Of a stretch of DNA of 64,000 nt, positions 51,966 through 60,139 are shown piece by piece. Below the pieces are notes generated by a model. It was given only the letters and a program-made list of their open reading frames with translations. It searched no databases and had not been told where the DNA came from. How positions within the stretch are numbered: the stretch's first letter is position 1; each line of letters opens with the position of its first letter. This DNA comes from Sphingomonas sp. AX6 (GTDB lineage Bacteria > Pseudomonadota > Alphaproteobacteria > Sphingomonadales > Sphingomonadaceae), in contig NZ_LR733979.1 of NCBI RefSeq assembly GCF_902506605.1, positions 2,774,008 to 2,838,007 of the forward strand. Direction: 5' to 3'. The translations under genes were made by a program, and so were the position numbers.

Positions 51966-53465
51966 TCAGCGGCCGAGCGTTACATCCAGGAATGCCGGCA
52001 TCGGGCCGTTCCAGCCGTCGTCCGCTTCTTGATCCGCGTCACGCTCACGACCGCGACGCGGACGGGGCACATCGCGCTCGGTCCGATCAGGACGGGGAGC
52101 GCGTTCTTCGCGCGGGGGACGCGCTTCGCGAGCCGGACGCGGCTCGCGCGCAGGCCGTTCCTCGCGTGGGGCACGCGCTTCACGCGCGGGGCGCGCTTCG
52201 GATTTTGCAACCGGCGCGGCGGCTTCCGCTGCCTCTACCAACGGCGCATCGGCCGCAGCCTTTGGCTTGCGCCCACCACGGCTGCGCGGCTTTGCCGCAG
52301 GCTTGCCTTCTGCTTCGCCGTCGCGTGCTTCCTGCGCGTCGGCAGCACTCGTAACGCCATCGTAGCGAGCAATCTTGTGACCCGTCAGCTTCTCGATATT
52401 GTCGATATTCTCTGCGTCTTCGCTCGTGACAAGCGTAAACGCGACGCCCGTCGCGCCCGCGCGTCCGGTCCGACCGATGCGGTGAACATAATCGTCCGGG
52501 TGCCAGGGCGCGTCGAAATTGAACACGTGGCTCACGCCCTTGATGTCCAGCCCGCGCGCGGCGACGTCGGATGCGACCAGCACGTTGACTTCGCCCTTCT
52601 TGAACAGGTCGAGTTCGGCCAGCCGCTGCGACTGGTCCATGTCACCATGGATCTCGCCCGATTTGAAGCCCGAACGCTTCAGCGACTTGTTCAGCTCGCG
52701 CACCGTCGTCTTGCGGTTGCAGAAAATCACCGCGCTGGTGACGTCCGCCGCACCCAACAGCCCGCGCAGCGTATCGCGCTTTTTCGGCGCGCTCGTCTCG
52801 ACCACCCACTGGGTGATGCTCAGATTGGCGGACGCGGGCCGCGCCACTTCGATCTGCTTGGGATTGGAAAGGAATTTGTCGGCGAGCTTTTTAATGGGCG
52901 GCGGCATCGTCGCCGAAAATAGCAAAGTCTGGCGGTTCTTGGGCAGCTTGGTGCAGATTTCCTCGATATCGGGGATGAACCCCATGTCGAGCATCCGGTC
53001 GGCCTCGTCGATCACCAGCAGGTCGCAACCGGTCAGCAAAATCTTGCCGCGCCCGAACAGGTCCATCAACCGGCCCGGCGTCGCGATCAGGACATCGACG
53101 CCCTTTTCCAGCGCCGCCATCTGGTCGCCCATCGACACGCCGCCGATCAGCAGCGCCATCGATAGCTTGTGATACTTGCCGTATTTCTCGAAATTCTCGG
53201 CCACCTGGGCAGCGAGTTCGCGCGTCGGCTCAAGGATCAGGCTCCGCGGCATCCGCGCGCGGCTGCGGCCATGCGCCAGGATGTCGATCATCGGCAGCAC
53301 GAAGCTGGCGGTCTTGCCGGTGCCCGTCTGGGCGATGCCGATCAGGTCACGCATCATCAATACGGACGGGATCGCATTCGCCTGAATCGGCGTCGGCTCA
53401 GTATAACCGGACTCGTTGACTGCGCGCAGCAGTTCGTCGGAAAGGCCGAGATCGGCAAAGTTCAT
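51966..53465 (-). CDS. DEAD-box RNA helicase (RhlE/CshA-like)
   Basis: A 499-residue RNA helicase. Q-motif (GYTEPTPIQANAIP), Walker A AQTGTGKT (about 45-52), DEAD box with VIDEADRMLD near 145-154, SATMP, and HRIGRTGRAG near 330. Unwinds RNA in ribosome assembly or mRNA decay. The C-terminal ~110 residues are a low-complexity Arg/Glu/Pro/Ala tail with repeated REARAPREERPAREP-type units, ending in ...PAFLDVTLGR. The start at 53465 is chosen since the Q-motif begins there; an upstream in-frame alternative lacks it. DUF1289 and GFA genes follow. Confidence 0.92.
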   Translation of the reverse strand: MNFADLGLSDELLRAVNESGYTEPTPIQANAIPSVLMMRDLIGIAQTGTGKTASFVLPMIDILAHGRSRARMPRSLILEPTRELAAQVAENFEKYGKYHKLSMALLIGGVSMGDQMAALEKGVDVLIATPGRLMDLFGRGKILLTGCDLLVIDEADRMLDMGFIPDIEEICTKLPKNRQTLLFSATMPPPIKKLADKFLSNPKQIEVARPASANLSITQWVVETSAPKKRDTLRGLLGAADVTSAVIFCNRKTTVRELNKSLKRSGFKSGEIHGDMDQSQRLAELDLFKKGEVNVLVASDVAARGLDIKGVSHVFNFDAPWHPDDYVHRIGRTGRAGATGVAFTLVTSEDAENIDNIEKLTGHKIARYDGVTSAADAQEARDGEAEGKPAAKPRSRGGRKPKAAADAPLVEAAEAAAPVAKSEARPAREARAPREERPAREPRPAREARPPREERAPRPDRTERDVPRPRRGRERDADQEADDGWNGPMPAFLDVTLGR

Positions 53466-53568
53466 GCAAGGTTCCGGAAATGGGGCATGGTTACGCACGC
53501 CGTGCTAGCGCCCGCGCCGTCGCGGATTTACCGCATTTTGTCAAGGAAAACGCCGTTGCTCCGCTGTA

Positions 53569-54036
53569 TCAGTCGGCAGGAACCAATCGGCGGAACGTAT
53601 CGATCTCGCACATGGCGCCCGACCGGGTGCGGATCGAATCGCGATCGGCACAGATTCGGCCGTCCGTGGTCTGGCGAATGTAGAAGCCCGAATAGAAATC
53701 GAGGCTGGGGCAACGCTTGTCGAGCCGGGCGCGCATCCGCTCGCCATTGTTGGTTAAAAGGTCGATGTTCCGGCGGTCGCGCACGGCGGCGGCGGCGATC
53801 CGCTCGGTCGCGATGCAACGCGGGGCGCGGCGCTCTTCCCACTTCTGCTGGCTCGGCGGCTTGGTCCCACGCGGCGGGGGCGCCATCTTTGGCACGCGGA
53901 TGGTCACCCGCTGGCTGAAGGTCGCCCGGACACTGCGTTGCTGATCGAGCACGACCATAGCATTCGGCGCTGACGATGCGGTCAGTGCAGCCATGGCAGC
54001 AGCGATCAGGAAAAAGGACAGAGATTGCACGACCAC
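53569..54036 (-). CDS. Hypothetical secreted protein, sphingomonad-type
   Basis: A 155-residue protein with a hydrophobic N-terminus (about 5-25, a signal peptide or anchor). The mature part has four cysteines (PRCIATERI, DKRCPSLDF, GRICADRD, GAMCEIDTF) and short basic motifs such as RVTIRVPKM. No family could be named with certainty. The gene is divergent from the FAD oxidase and has its own short promoter gap. Base composition is like the rest, so it is probably real. Confidence 0.68.
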   Translation of the reverse strand: MVVQSLSFFLIAAAMAALTASSAPNAMVVLDQQRSVRATFSQRVTIRVPKMAPPPRGTKPPSQQKWEERRAPRCIATERIAAAAVRDRRNIDLLTNNGERMRARLDKRCPSLDFYSGFYIRQTTDGRICADRDSIRTRSGAMCEIDTFRRLVPAD

Positions 54037-54108
54037 GGGTGTTTAGCGCGATCGGTTGAACAGTCGATGAATTGTCGCACCCGACTGCGACATGCTAGCA
54101 ACACTGCC

Positions 54109-55560
54109 ATGAAAAATGCGGCTCAATGGCAACTGATCGATCAGGTTCGCGCACGCTTCGGACCGCGTGCCGCCGTAACCGATGCACATGACATCGCCCC
54201 CTGGCTGACCGACTGGCGCGGGCGTTTCCACGGCGCGGCGGCGGCAATCCTGGCTCCCGTCGATCGGGACGAGGTCGCAGCGATCGTCGCGATGGCCCAT
54301 GCGCTGGGCGTCGCGCTGGTTCCCCAAGGGGGCAACACGTCGATGGTCGGTGGCGCGACGCCGCCTGTCGATGGCTCGGCGCTGGTCCTGTCGCTCCGAC
54401 GGCTGAACCGGATACGCTCGATCGAACCAGCAGCGGGGATCGCGATTGCGGAAGCCGGAGTCATCCTGTCGGACTTGCACATAGCGGCGGACGCGCAAGC
54501 AATGCGATTTCCGCTAACGCTCGGGGCAAAGGGGTCGGCGACGATCGGCGGGCTCGTCTCGACCAACGCAGGCGGCACCCAGGTTTTGCGCTGGGGCACG
54601 ATGCGCAAACTGGTCGCGGGCGTGGAGGCGGTGCTCCCCGATGGCTCGATCCATGACGGGCTGGCCGCGCTCAAGAAGGACAATCGTGGCTATGATATCG
54701 ACCAGTTGCTGATCGGGGCGGAGGGCACGATCGGCATCGTTACCGCCGCCGCGTTGCGTCTGGCCCCTGCCATCCATGCGCGCGCGGTGGCGTGGGTGGG
54801 CCTCGCTTCCCCGCACCGCGCGCTGGGCCTGTTGCGCTTCTTCGAGCGGCGCACCGACGCCGTCGAGAGTTTCGAGATCATCCCCGCCTCTGGGCTCGCG
54901 CATGTACTCGCACACATCCCGGACACCCGCGCACCGATTTCGGGCGAACACCCATGGCATCTACTGATTGAAGCGGTGTCGAGCGATGGCGATGACGAGC
55001 CCCCCGCCTCCCTGGTCGAACGGCTACTGGGAGAGGCGCATGCATCGGGCCTCATCGAGGACGCGACCGTCAGCGCCAGCGAAGCACAGGCAACGGCATT
55101 CTGGCGCATCCGCGATTCGCTGTCCGAGGCGGAACGCGCGCAAGGACCGGCGGTGCAGCATGATATTTCGGTGGGTGTCGCGGCGATGCCCGATTTTCTG
55201 ATCGATGCTGCCGCTGCGGTGATGGCGCGCTATCCGGGCACGCATGCGACCGGGTTCGGGCATCTGGGCGACGGTAATGTCCATTTCCATGTCCGTGCGC
55301 CGGAAGGGGTGGATCGAGACGCCTGGTACAAGAACGAAGCTCCCGGAATTACGCGCTTCGTCCATGATCTGGTGGTGGCCGCGGGCGGATCGATTTCCGC
55401 CGAACACGGCATCGGCCAGATGAAGCGCGACGAACTCGCTCGGCTCGGCCCGCCATCGCGCATCGCGGCACTCACCGCGATCAAGCGCGCGTTCGACCCT
55501 TCGAACTTGATGAATCCCGGAAAGCTCGTCACGCTTGCGCCATCGGCCTGCGATCAATAA
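54109..55560 (+). CDS. FAD-linked oxidase, D-2-hydroxyacid dehydrogenase type
   Basis: A 483-residue flavoprotein of the vanillyl-alcohol oxidase / D-lactate dehydrogenase (GlcD/D2HGDH) family. The N-terminal FAD domain has VPQGGNTSMVGGATP near 73-87 and NAGGTQVLRWG near 139-149; the C-terminal cap domain has GFGHLGDGNVHFHV and SAEHGIGQMKRDEL, binding the substrate carboxylate. Oxidises D-lactate, D-2-hydroxyglutarate or glycolate, electrons to the quinone pool. The start at 54109 is the first with a plausible N-terminus. Cytosolic. Confidence 0.89.
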   Translation: MKNAAQWQLIDQVRARFGPRAAVTDAHDIAPWLTDWRGRFHGAAAAILAPVDRDEVAAIVAMAHALGVALVPQGGNTSMVGGATPPVDGSALVLSLRRLNRIRSIEPAAGIAIAEAGVILSDLHIAADAQAMRFPLTLGAKGSATIGGLVSTNAGGTQVLRWGTMRKLVAGVEAVLPDGSIHDGLAALKKDNRGYDIDQLLIGAEGTIGIVTAAALRLAPAIHARAVAWVGLASPHRALGLLRFFERRTDAVESFEIIPASGLAHVLAHIPDTRAPISGEHPWHLLIEAVSSDGDDEPPASLVERLLGEAHASGLIEDATVSASEAQATAFWRIRDSLSEAERAQGPAVQHDISVGVAAMPDFLIDAAAAVMARYPGTHATGFGHLGDGNVHFHVRAPEGVDRDAWYKNEAPGITRFVHDLVVAAGGSISAEHGIGQMKRDELARLGPPSRIAALTAIKRAFDPSNLMNPGKLVTLAPSACDQ

Positions 55561-55616
55561 ACGCGCAGCGCAATCGAACGATACGAAATTCCTGTCCAGT
55601 TTCCACGGAGAAGACG

Positions 55617-56414
55617 ATGGCCAGCGCGCCTCAGAACCAGTTACCGATCCTTTATAACGATCTGATGCCGCTCTCGAGCGTCGATCATGCCGATTATCGT
55701 ATCCGCCCCGCCGAGAAACTTCCCTTTCTGGGCAAGGTTCACGCCGTACCCGTCACGGTCGAAGAATTTCCGCTGATTCAGCGCCGGATGCCGATCGTAT
55801 TTTCCGACGGTGACGATGCCATCCCGCTGGTGTTGATGGGCCTGAACGAAGGCGTTAACACGTTTATCGACGAAGAAGGCGCGCTGGTCGAGCAGGACGT
55901 CTATGTCCCCGCTTATATCCGCCGTTATCCTTACATGCTGGCACGGCTTCGCCCCGACAGCGAGGAAATGTCGCTGTGTTTCGATCCCAGCGCGGAATCG
56001 ATCGGGGCGTTCCCGGATGGCGAAGCACTGTTTGCCGACGGCCAGCCGACCGACCTGACCAAGAACATCCTGCAATTCGCCGAACAATTCGAACAGGCGG
56101 GTCAACGCACCGGCCAGTTCATGAAGGAACTGCGCGACGCGGAACTGCTGATGGCAGGCGAGGTGTCGATCACCGTACCGGGTCAGGAGCAGCCCTTCGT
56201 CTATCGCGGGTTCCAGATGGTGAACGAGGAAAAGCTGCGCGATATGCGCGGCGACCAGCTTCGCAAGATGAACCAGAACGGCATGTTGCCGCTGATCTAT
56301 GCGCACCTGATGTCGCTGTCGCAGATGAGCGAAATCTTCAACCGCCAGCAGCGCCAGGGCAAAGGACCGCAAGTCGGCGCCCCCCAGGCGCAGTCGGTCG
56401 AAACCGTCCAGTAA
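55617..56414 (+). CDS. sapC: SapC family protein
   Basis: A 265-residue soluble protein of the SapC family, named for an S-layer-associated Caulobacter gene. It has PILYNDLMPLSSVDHADYRI at the start and QDVYVPAYIRRYPYMLAR near 98-115, both typical. Function remains unclear. A GGAGAAG site precedes the ATG. The C-terminal QQRQGKGPQVGAPQAQS tail is disordered. It is followed by the sRNA unit. Confidence 0.84.
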   Translation: MASAPQNQLPILYNDLMPLSSVDHADYRIRPAEKLPFLGKVHAVPVTVEEFPLIQRRMPIVFSDGDDAIPLVLMGLNEGVNTFIDEEGALVEQDVYVPAYIRRYPYMLARLRPDSEEMSLCFDPSAESIGAFPDGEALFADGQPTDLTKNILQFAEQFEQAGQRTGQFMKELRDAELLMAGEVSITVPGQEQPFVYRGFQMVNEEKLRDMRGDQLRKMNQNGMLPLIYAHLMSLSQMSEIFNRQQRQGKGPQVGAPQAQSVETVQ

Positions 56415-56500
56415 TCGGCGCTTTTCAACGAAAGTCGGGGGCGTGGCCACAATTGTGGCCGCGCCCCTTTTCATGCAATTTTTCAGGTGCTTGCTGCCCC

Positions 56501-56529
56501 TTGAAGCCGGTTTGCGCTTCCCCTATATT
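56501..56529 (+). promoter_or_regulatory. Sigma-70-type promoter of the candidate sRNA
   Basis: A TTGAAG -35 box at 56501-56506 and a TATATT -10 box at 56524-56529 are exactly 17 bases apart. In such GC-rich DNA this match is rare. Transcription would start at about 56536. Confidence 0.75.
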
Positions 56530-56535
56530 GGTCGT

Positions 56536-56645
56536 GCGCGGTTCCCGTGTTCCCCCCCTTTCGCGGGGTCGCGCGACACGCCTTCGGGTGTGTCTCCTCC
56601 CTGAACCTTGGCCACCTCGTGCATCATGCACGGGGTGGTTTTTTT
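56536..56645 (+). ncRNA. Candidate small RNA with anti-Shine-Dalgarno motif
   Basis: Between the sapC stop and the convergent hydrolase gene lies a complete short transcription unit of about 110 bases. After the promoter, a C-rich/GGGG stem, then a stem GACACGCC-TTCG-GGTGTGTC with a stable UUCG loop (56575-56594), a single-stranded CTCCTCCCT stretch (56594-56602), and a terminator hairpin ending in seven T. The exposed CCUCC is complementary to ribosome-binding sites, as in known alphaproteobacterial trans-acting sRNAs. No open reading frame fits. The name and family are not known. Confidence 0.68.
56612..56645 (+). terminator. Rho-independent terminator of the candidate sRNA
   Basis: The stem CCACCTCGTGCA / TGCACGGGGTGG (56612-56638) has one G-U pair and is followed by seven T (56639-56645). 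On the other strand there is no T-run, so it belongs to the plus-strand RNA. Confidence 0.88.
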
Positions 56646-56651
56646 ATGTGC

Positions 56652-57506
56652 CTATTCGGCGGCGCGGGGGAGGGCGGTGATCTCGTCGGCGACCGCGCTG
56701 ATGATCGAGCGGAGCAATCCCGCCGTCGCCGCCAGCCCCGCGCCCGGCTGGTCCAGGTTCGCATCGAGATAGAGCGTGCGGTCGATTTCGATCTGGATCG
56801 CATCGATCCCGCGTGTCGGATTGCCGTGCGTGTCGAGGATGTGTCCGCCTGCATAGGGCGAATTCAGCGCAAAGCGTACGCCGTGCGATCGAATGACCGA
56901 TTCGACCAACGCCACCGTCGGCGCACTTGCCGATCGCCCGAACCGATCGCCGATGACGATACGGGCGGGATCGGGTGCTTCGATCGGCGGCATCGAATGA
57001 ATGTCGAGCAGCACCGCGCGCCCGAATGCATCGCGCGCCGACCGAAGCGCGGCGGCCAACGCGGCGTGATAGGGGCGGTGATCGGCGGCGATGCGCGCAG
57101 CGACTTCCTCGCCCGAAAAACGGCGCCGCCAAAGCAAGGTCGCGCCGCTCGCCCGACGCGGCACCAACCCCAGCCCACCGCGCAGCTTCGACGATCCGCC
57201 CGGCTGGCTTTTCGCATCCGCCCCCAGATCGACTGCTGGGTCGCGTTCATGTTCGCCGCGATTGAGGTCGATCCACGCCCGCGGTCGTCGCGCAACGAAC
57301 AGCGTTTCGGCGCGGCGCGCCAGCAACGCCAGCGAATCGACATGGCGATCCTCCAACGGCAGCAATTGGTCGAACGGCACGCCAAGCGCGTCGATCAGCG
57401 CGGGCGGATAATCGCGACCGGCGTGCGGCACCGACAACAGCACCGGCGAGCGGGGCGCAACCGGCCCATGCCGGTCGAAACTGATGGCAGGGGCCGCATC
57501 GTCCAT
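56652..57506 (-). CDS. N-formylglutamate amidohydrolase family protein
   Basis: A 284-residue zinc hydrolase of the FGase/HutG-like family. LLSVPHAGRDYPPALID near 23-39, DRHVDSLALL near 53-62, WIDLNRGEHERDP near 78-90 and LLDIHSMPPI near 164-173 are the conserved metal and substrate motifs. Removes formate from N-formylglutamate in histidine breakdown, or acts on other N-acyl amino acids. In alphaproteobacteria it is usually paired with cpdR, as here. Divergent from cpdR with a 108-base gap. Confidence 0.88.
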   Translation of the reverse strand: MDDAAPAISFDRHGPVAPRSPVLLSVPHAGRDYPPALIDALGVPFDQLLPLEDRHVDSLALLARRAETLFVARRPRAWIDLNRGEHERDPAVDLGADAKSQPGGSSKLRGGLGLVPRRASGATLLWRRRFSGEEVAARIAADHRPYHAALAAALRSARDAFGRAVLLDIHSMPPIEAPDPARIVIGDRFGRSASAPTVALVESVIRSHGVRFALNSPYAGGHILDTHGNPTRGIDAIQIEIDRTLYLDANLDQPGAGLAATAGLLRSIISAVADEITALPRAAE

Positions 57507-57614
57507 TCTGCAACGCTATGCCGCACAAAGCACAGCGGCAAGCCGACGGGTCTGGAAAATGTTAAGGGATGCGCGCATAGAATGACGCTCTCCAAATCGA
57601 GCGCGGGCGTGGGC

Positions 57615-57992
57615 ATGTTCAGAATTTTGCTGGCCGAAGACGACCAGGTAATGCGCGAATATCTGACGCGCGCGCTGGAACGTGCGGGCTATGCCGTATC
57701 GGCGGTCGATCGCGGCACCGCCGCGCTGCCATTGATCGAGACCGAACCGTTCGACCTGCTGCTCACCGACATCGTCATGCCGGAAATGGATGGCATCGAG
57801 CTCGCGCAAAAGGCCAGCGACATCGCACCCGACATGCGCGTGATGTTCATCACCGGTTTTGCGGCGGTCACGCTGAAAGCGGGTCAGGCGATGCCGCAGG
57901 CGCGGGTGCTGTCCAAGCCGTTCCACCTGCGCGATCTGGTGCTGGAGGTCGATCGCCTGTTCGAGAATGTGAAGCTGCCCAACAGCAACTAG
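57615..57992 (+). CDS. cpdR: Single-domain response regulator CpdR
   Basis: A 125-residue receiver-only regulator. Acidic pocket D9-D10, phospho-acceptor D52, T80 and K101 in LSKPFHLRDLV; the stretch VMFITGFAAVTL is as in Caulobacter CpdR. In Caulobacter the unphosphorylated form guides ClpXP protease to the pole and promotes CtrA degradation. It also sits next to an N-formylglutamate amidohydrolase, as in Rhizobiales and Caulobacter. ATG at 57615 has GGGCGTGGG upstream. No output domain. Confidence 0.93.
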   Translation: MFRILLAEDDQVMREYLTRALERAGYAVSAVDRGTAALPLIETEPFDLLLTDIVMPEMDGIELAQKASDIAPDMRVMFITGFAAVTLKAGQAMPQARVLSKPFHLRDLVLEVDRLFENVKLPNSN

Positions 57993-58024
57993 AAAATCAG
58001 GCTCTCAACCCCGTCCTACCTCCA

Positions 58025-58104
58025 CCGTTCGCAGTGAGCCTGTCGAAATGCTGTCCTTTTTGGAAGCGAAGAAGGACAGTGCTTCGACAAGCTCAGCACG
58101 AACG
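58025..58104. repeat. Inverted repeat (CTTCGACAAGCTCAGCACGAACG type)
   Basis: CCGTTCGCAGTGAGCCTGTCGAA and TTCGACAAGCTCAGCACGAACG, with inner arms CTGTCCTTTTT and AGGACAGT, form a long imperfect hairpin between cpdR and tRNA-Val. This family is different from the other inverted repeats in the window. Confidence 0.8.
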
Positions 58105-58170
58105 CGATGGGATCATTCTGTCTAATTGTAGCTTACCCCGATGCCTTGCCAAAAAAGCTTCGATTGCGGG

Positions 58171-58199
58171 TTGCCAGCCGAACGAGGCCCGGCTAATGC
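58171..58199 (+). promoter_or_regulatory. Promoter of tRNA-Val
   Basis: TTGCCA at 58171-58176 and TAATGC at 58194-58199, 17 bases apart; the -10 box ends 10 bases before the mature tRNA start, leaving a leader of only a few bases. Confidence 0.7.
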
Positions 58200-58209
58200 C
58201 CCGCCTCTC

Positions 58210-58284
58210 GGGCGCGTAGCTCAGTGGTAGAGCACTGTGTTGACATCGCAGGGGTCGCAAGTTCAATCCTTGCCGCGCCCACCA
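58210..58284 (+). tRNA. tRNA-Val (GAC anticodon)
   Basis: A 75-base cloverleaf with encoded CCA. Acceptor stem GGGCGCG/CGCGCCC, D-arm GCTC..GAGC, anticodon stem CTGTG/CGCAG enclosing TTGACAT with anticodon GAC, and T-arm GCAAG/CTTGC with TTCAATC loop. It reads valine codons GUC and GUU. Short promoter before it and a terminator directly after it mean that it is transcribed alone. Confidence 0.95.
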
Positions 58285-58286
58285 TA

Positions 58287-58329
58287 AACCCAGCCAGACC
58301 AAGCGGTTTGGCTGGGTTTTTGTTTTTTT
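58287..58329 (+). terminator. Rho-independent terminator of tRNA-Val
   Basis: AACCCAGCC..ACC - AAGC - GGT..GGCTGGGTT forms a strong stem, followed by TTTGTTTTTTT. Confidence 0.9.
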
Positions 58330-58566
58330 GGCGCTGCGTGATGCCCGAGCGTGAAGCGCTCAAGCACAAAGCTGGGCAAAGTCATTCGCTCCCGAAATGC
58401 TCGCCTCGACCTTTACCCGAACCGCCCATGTGTAACGTCGGCTAACGACCCCATAGAGGCCGTGAGGCGGAATAGGACGGGTTGCCGAAACCGGCCGATC
58501 GTTCAGCGCGACCTTTCCCGTCGTTGGATCGTTTTCGAGAAGGACGGTCTCAGCCATAAGGATCGT

Positions 58567-59103
58567 ATGACAAATCACCTTCACATCATCACCGGCGGCC
58601 CTGGATCGGGCAAAACGAGCTTGATCGACGCGCTTACAGCCGAGGGTATCCGGCATATGCCAGAGGCCGGCAGGGCAATTATTCAGGACCAAGTGGAGAT
58701 TGGCGGCACAGCTCTCCCGTGGAGCGATCGGGAGGCATTTGCGGCGCTAATGCTCGGTTGGGAAATGAGGTCTTATCGTGAGGCAATGGGTGTGCCTGGC
58801 CCCATTATCTTCGACCGCGGCATCCCTGACGTGATCGGCTATTTGCGCCTGTGCGGACTGCCGGTTCCGGCATCTGCCATCAAAGCAGCCGAGCAGCGCC
58901 GCTATGCAAAAGAGGTGTTCATCGCTCCGCCCTGGCCTGCCATTTTTGAGCAGGACACCGAGCGCAAGCAGACGCTCGCTGAGGCAGAGGCGACCTATCT
59001 TGCGATGGTCAATGCCTATACCAGCTTTGGCTACGAGCTTGTCGCCCTTCCGCTGGCATCAATAGTGGAACGGGCAGGTTTCGTCCGCAGCCGGATCGCG
59101 TAG
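58567..59103 (+). CDS. AAA family ATPase (AAA_28-like)
   Basis: A 178-residue P-loop ATPase. Walker A GGPGSGKT is at 10-17, MPEAGRAIIQDQ follows near 31-42, and IIFDRGIPDVIGYL near 74-87 is the second conserved motif of the AAA_28 (NadR/thymidylate-kinase-like) group. Probably an NTP-dependent kinase with unknown substrate. It stands alone 280 bases behind tRNA-Val, and codon use looks less GC-rich than neighbours, so it may have been acquired. The region 58330-58566 has no recognisable gene. Confidence 0.8.
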   Translation: MTNHLHIITGGPGSGKTSLIDALTAEGIRHMPEAGRAIIQDQVEIGGTALPWSDREAFAALMLGWEMRSYREAMGVPGPIIFDRGIPDVIGYLRLCGLPVPASAIKAAEQRRYAKEVFIAPPWPAIFEQDTERKQTLAEAEATYLAMVNAYTSFGYELVALPLASIVERAGFVRSRIA

Positions 59104-59237
59104 CTACCCCAAAGATCGATCGTCTTAGGGAAAGCGGTACGGCACAGTGTCGGCTATGCAGGTCGGTGCTCCCGTTACCGGACCGTCCGCTCTCCACCCA
59201 AAACCAGTCGAACCGCCAATGCTGTGGCTGCCCTAGC

Positions 59238-59864
59238 TTACCCCTCCCCCTCCTTCGGCATCGCAGCATCATCCTTCGCGCCTGCCGACTTGTAAGCCGC
59301 CCGCTCCGACAGCCGCGCGGCATAGGCCGCGAAGGCGTCGCGTTTGGGGAGCGTACCGAACTGGGTGCCCCACATCACATGGCTGCCGACATAGACGTCC
59401 GCCGCGGTGAAGCGGTCGCCTGCGATATAGGGATGCGCCGACACCGCCTTTTCCAGCACATCGACCACCCGGTCGTAGTCGCCGTATCCGACCATCGTCT
59501 TCTGCTCGTCGGTCGGCTCGACCTTCAGCGAACGGTTGGTGATCGCCGCTTCGACCGGTCCGGCAGCGAAGAACATCCAGCGGTAATAATCTGCGCGCTC
59601 CGCCTCGGTCGGGGCGAGGCCCGCGTCGGGAAATGCCTCCGCCAGATAGGCGCAGATCGCTGCGCATTCGGTCACGATCCGGTCGCCGTGGCGGATGGCA
59701 GGCACCTTGCCCATCGGATTGATCGCCAGATAGTCGGCGTCCTTCATCGTCCCGCCATAGCCGAGCAGAACCGTTTTATAGGGCGCGCCGGTTTCCTCGA
59801 TCATCCAGCGCGCGATCCGGCCGCGCGACATCGGGTTGGTGTAGAGAATCAGTTGATCGGCCAC
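59238..59864 (-). CDS. Glutathione S-transferase family protein
   Basis: A 208-residue GST. N-terminal thioredoxin-fold with LILYTNPMSRGRIARWMIEE (S13 as the active-site candidate), then MGKVPAIRHGDRIVTECAAICAYLAE. The C-terminal half is helical with FTAADVYVGSHVMWG, typical of the theta/beta-like group. A GTG at 59864 is used because GAGGAGG lies 9 bases upstream; the ATG at 59873 touches that ribosome site directly and is less likely. Cytosolic, substrate unknown. Confidence 0.87.
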   Translation of the reverse strand: MADQLILYTNPMSRGRIARWMIEETGAPYKTVLLGYGGTMKDADYLAINPMGKVPAIRHGDRIVTECAAICAYLAEAFPDAGLAPTEAERADYYRWMFFAAGPVEAAITNRSLKVEPTDEQKTMVGYGDYDRVVDVLEKAVSAHPYIAGDRFTAADVYVGSHVMWGTQFGTLPKRDAFAAYAARLSERAAYKSAGAKDDAAMPKEGEG

Positions 59865-60080
59865 GACTCGCATCCTCCTCAATCCATTGGAACGAAGTAG
59901 GAACGAGAATGGCGGTGCGGTCAAGGGCAGCGCGGGGAACCGGACGGAAATCGAGGCGCTCAGGCACTACCGGTCAGGGAGGGGACAGGGGCCGGCAACA
60001 CCGAGCGCACTCGATACGTCCGACATCGCAATCCATGAAGATTGCCAGAGGGGCCCGGTCCGCAAGGGTCAGATAGGGAA

Positions 60081-60110
60081 GCGGGCGCTCCCTTCAAGGG
60101 GACGCCCGCC
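60081..60110 (-). terminator. Probable terminator of the TrcR-type gene
   Basis: On the minus strand, GGCGGGCGTCCCC-TTGAA-GGGAGCGCCCGC forms a strong stem about 30 bases behind the stop; the T-run after it is weak (TTCCCTATCT). The rest of the 59865-60139 gap shows nothing else recognisable. Confidence 0.55.
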
Positions 60111-60139
60111 AAACTTGTTCGAAGCTGAAACGAGCGCGC

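Noticed and set aside
58210..60139. Genomic island inserted at tRNA-Val
   Set aside because: No integrase, no direct repeat of the tRNA 3' end and ordinary chromosomal genes follow.
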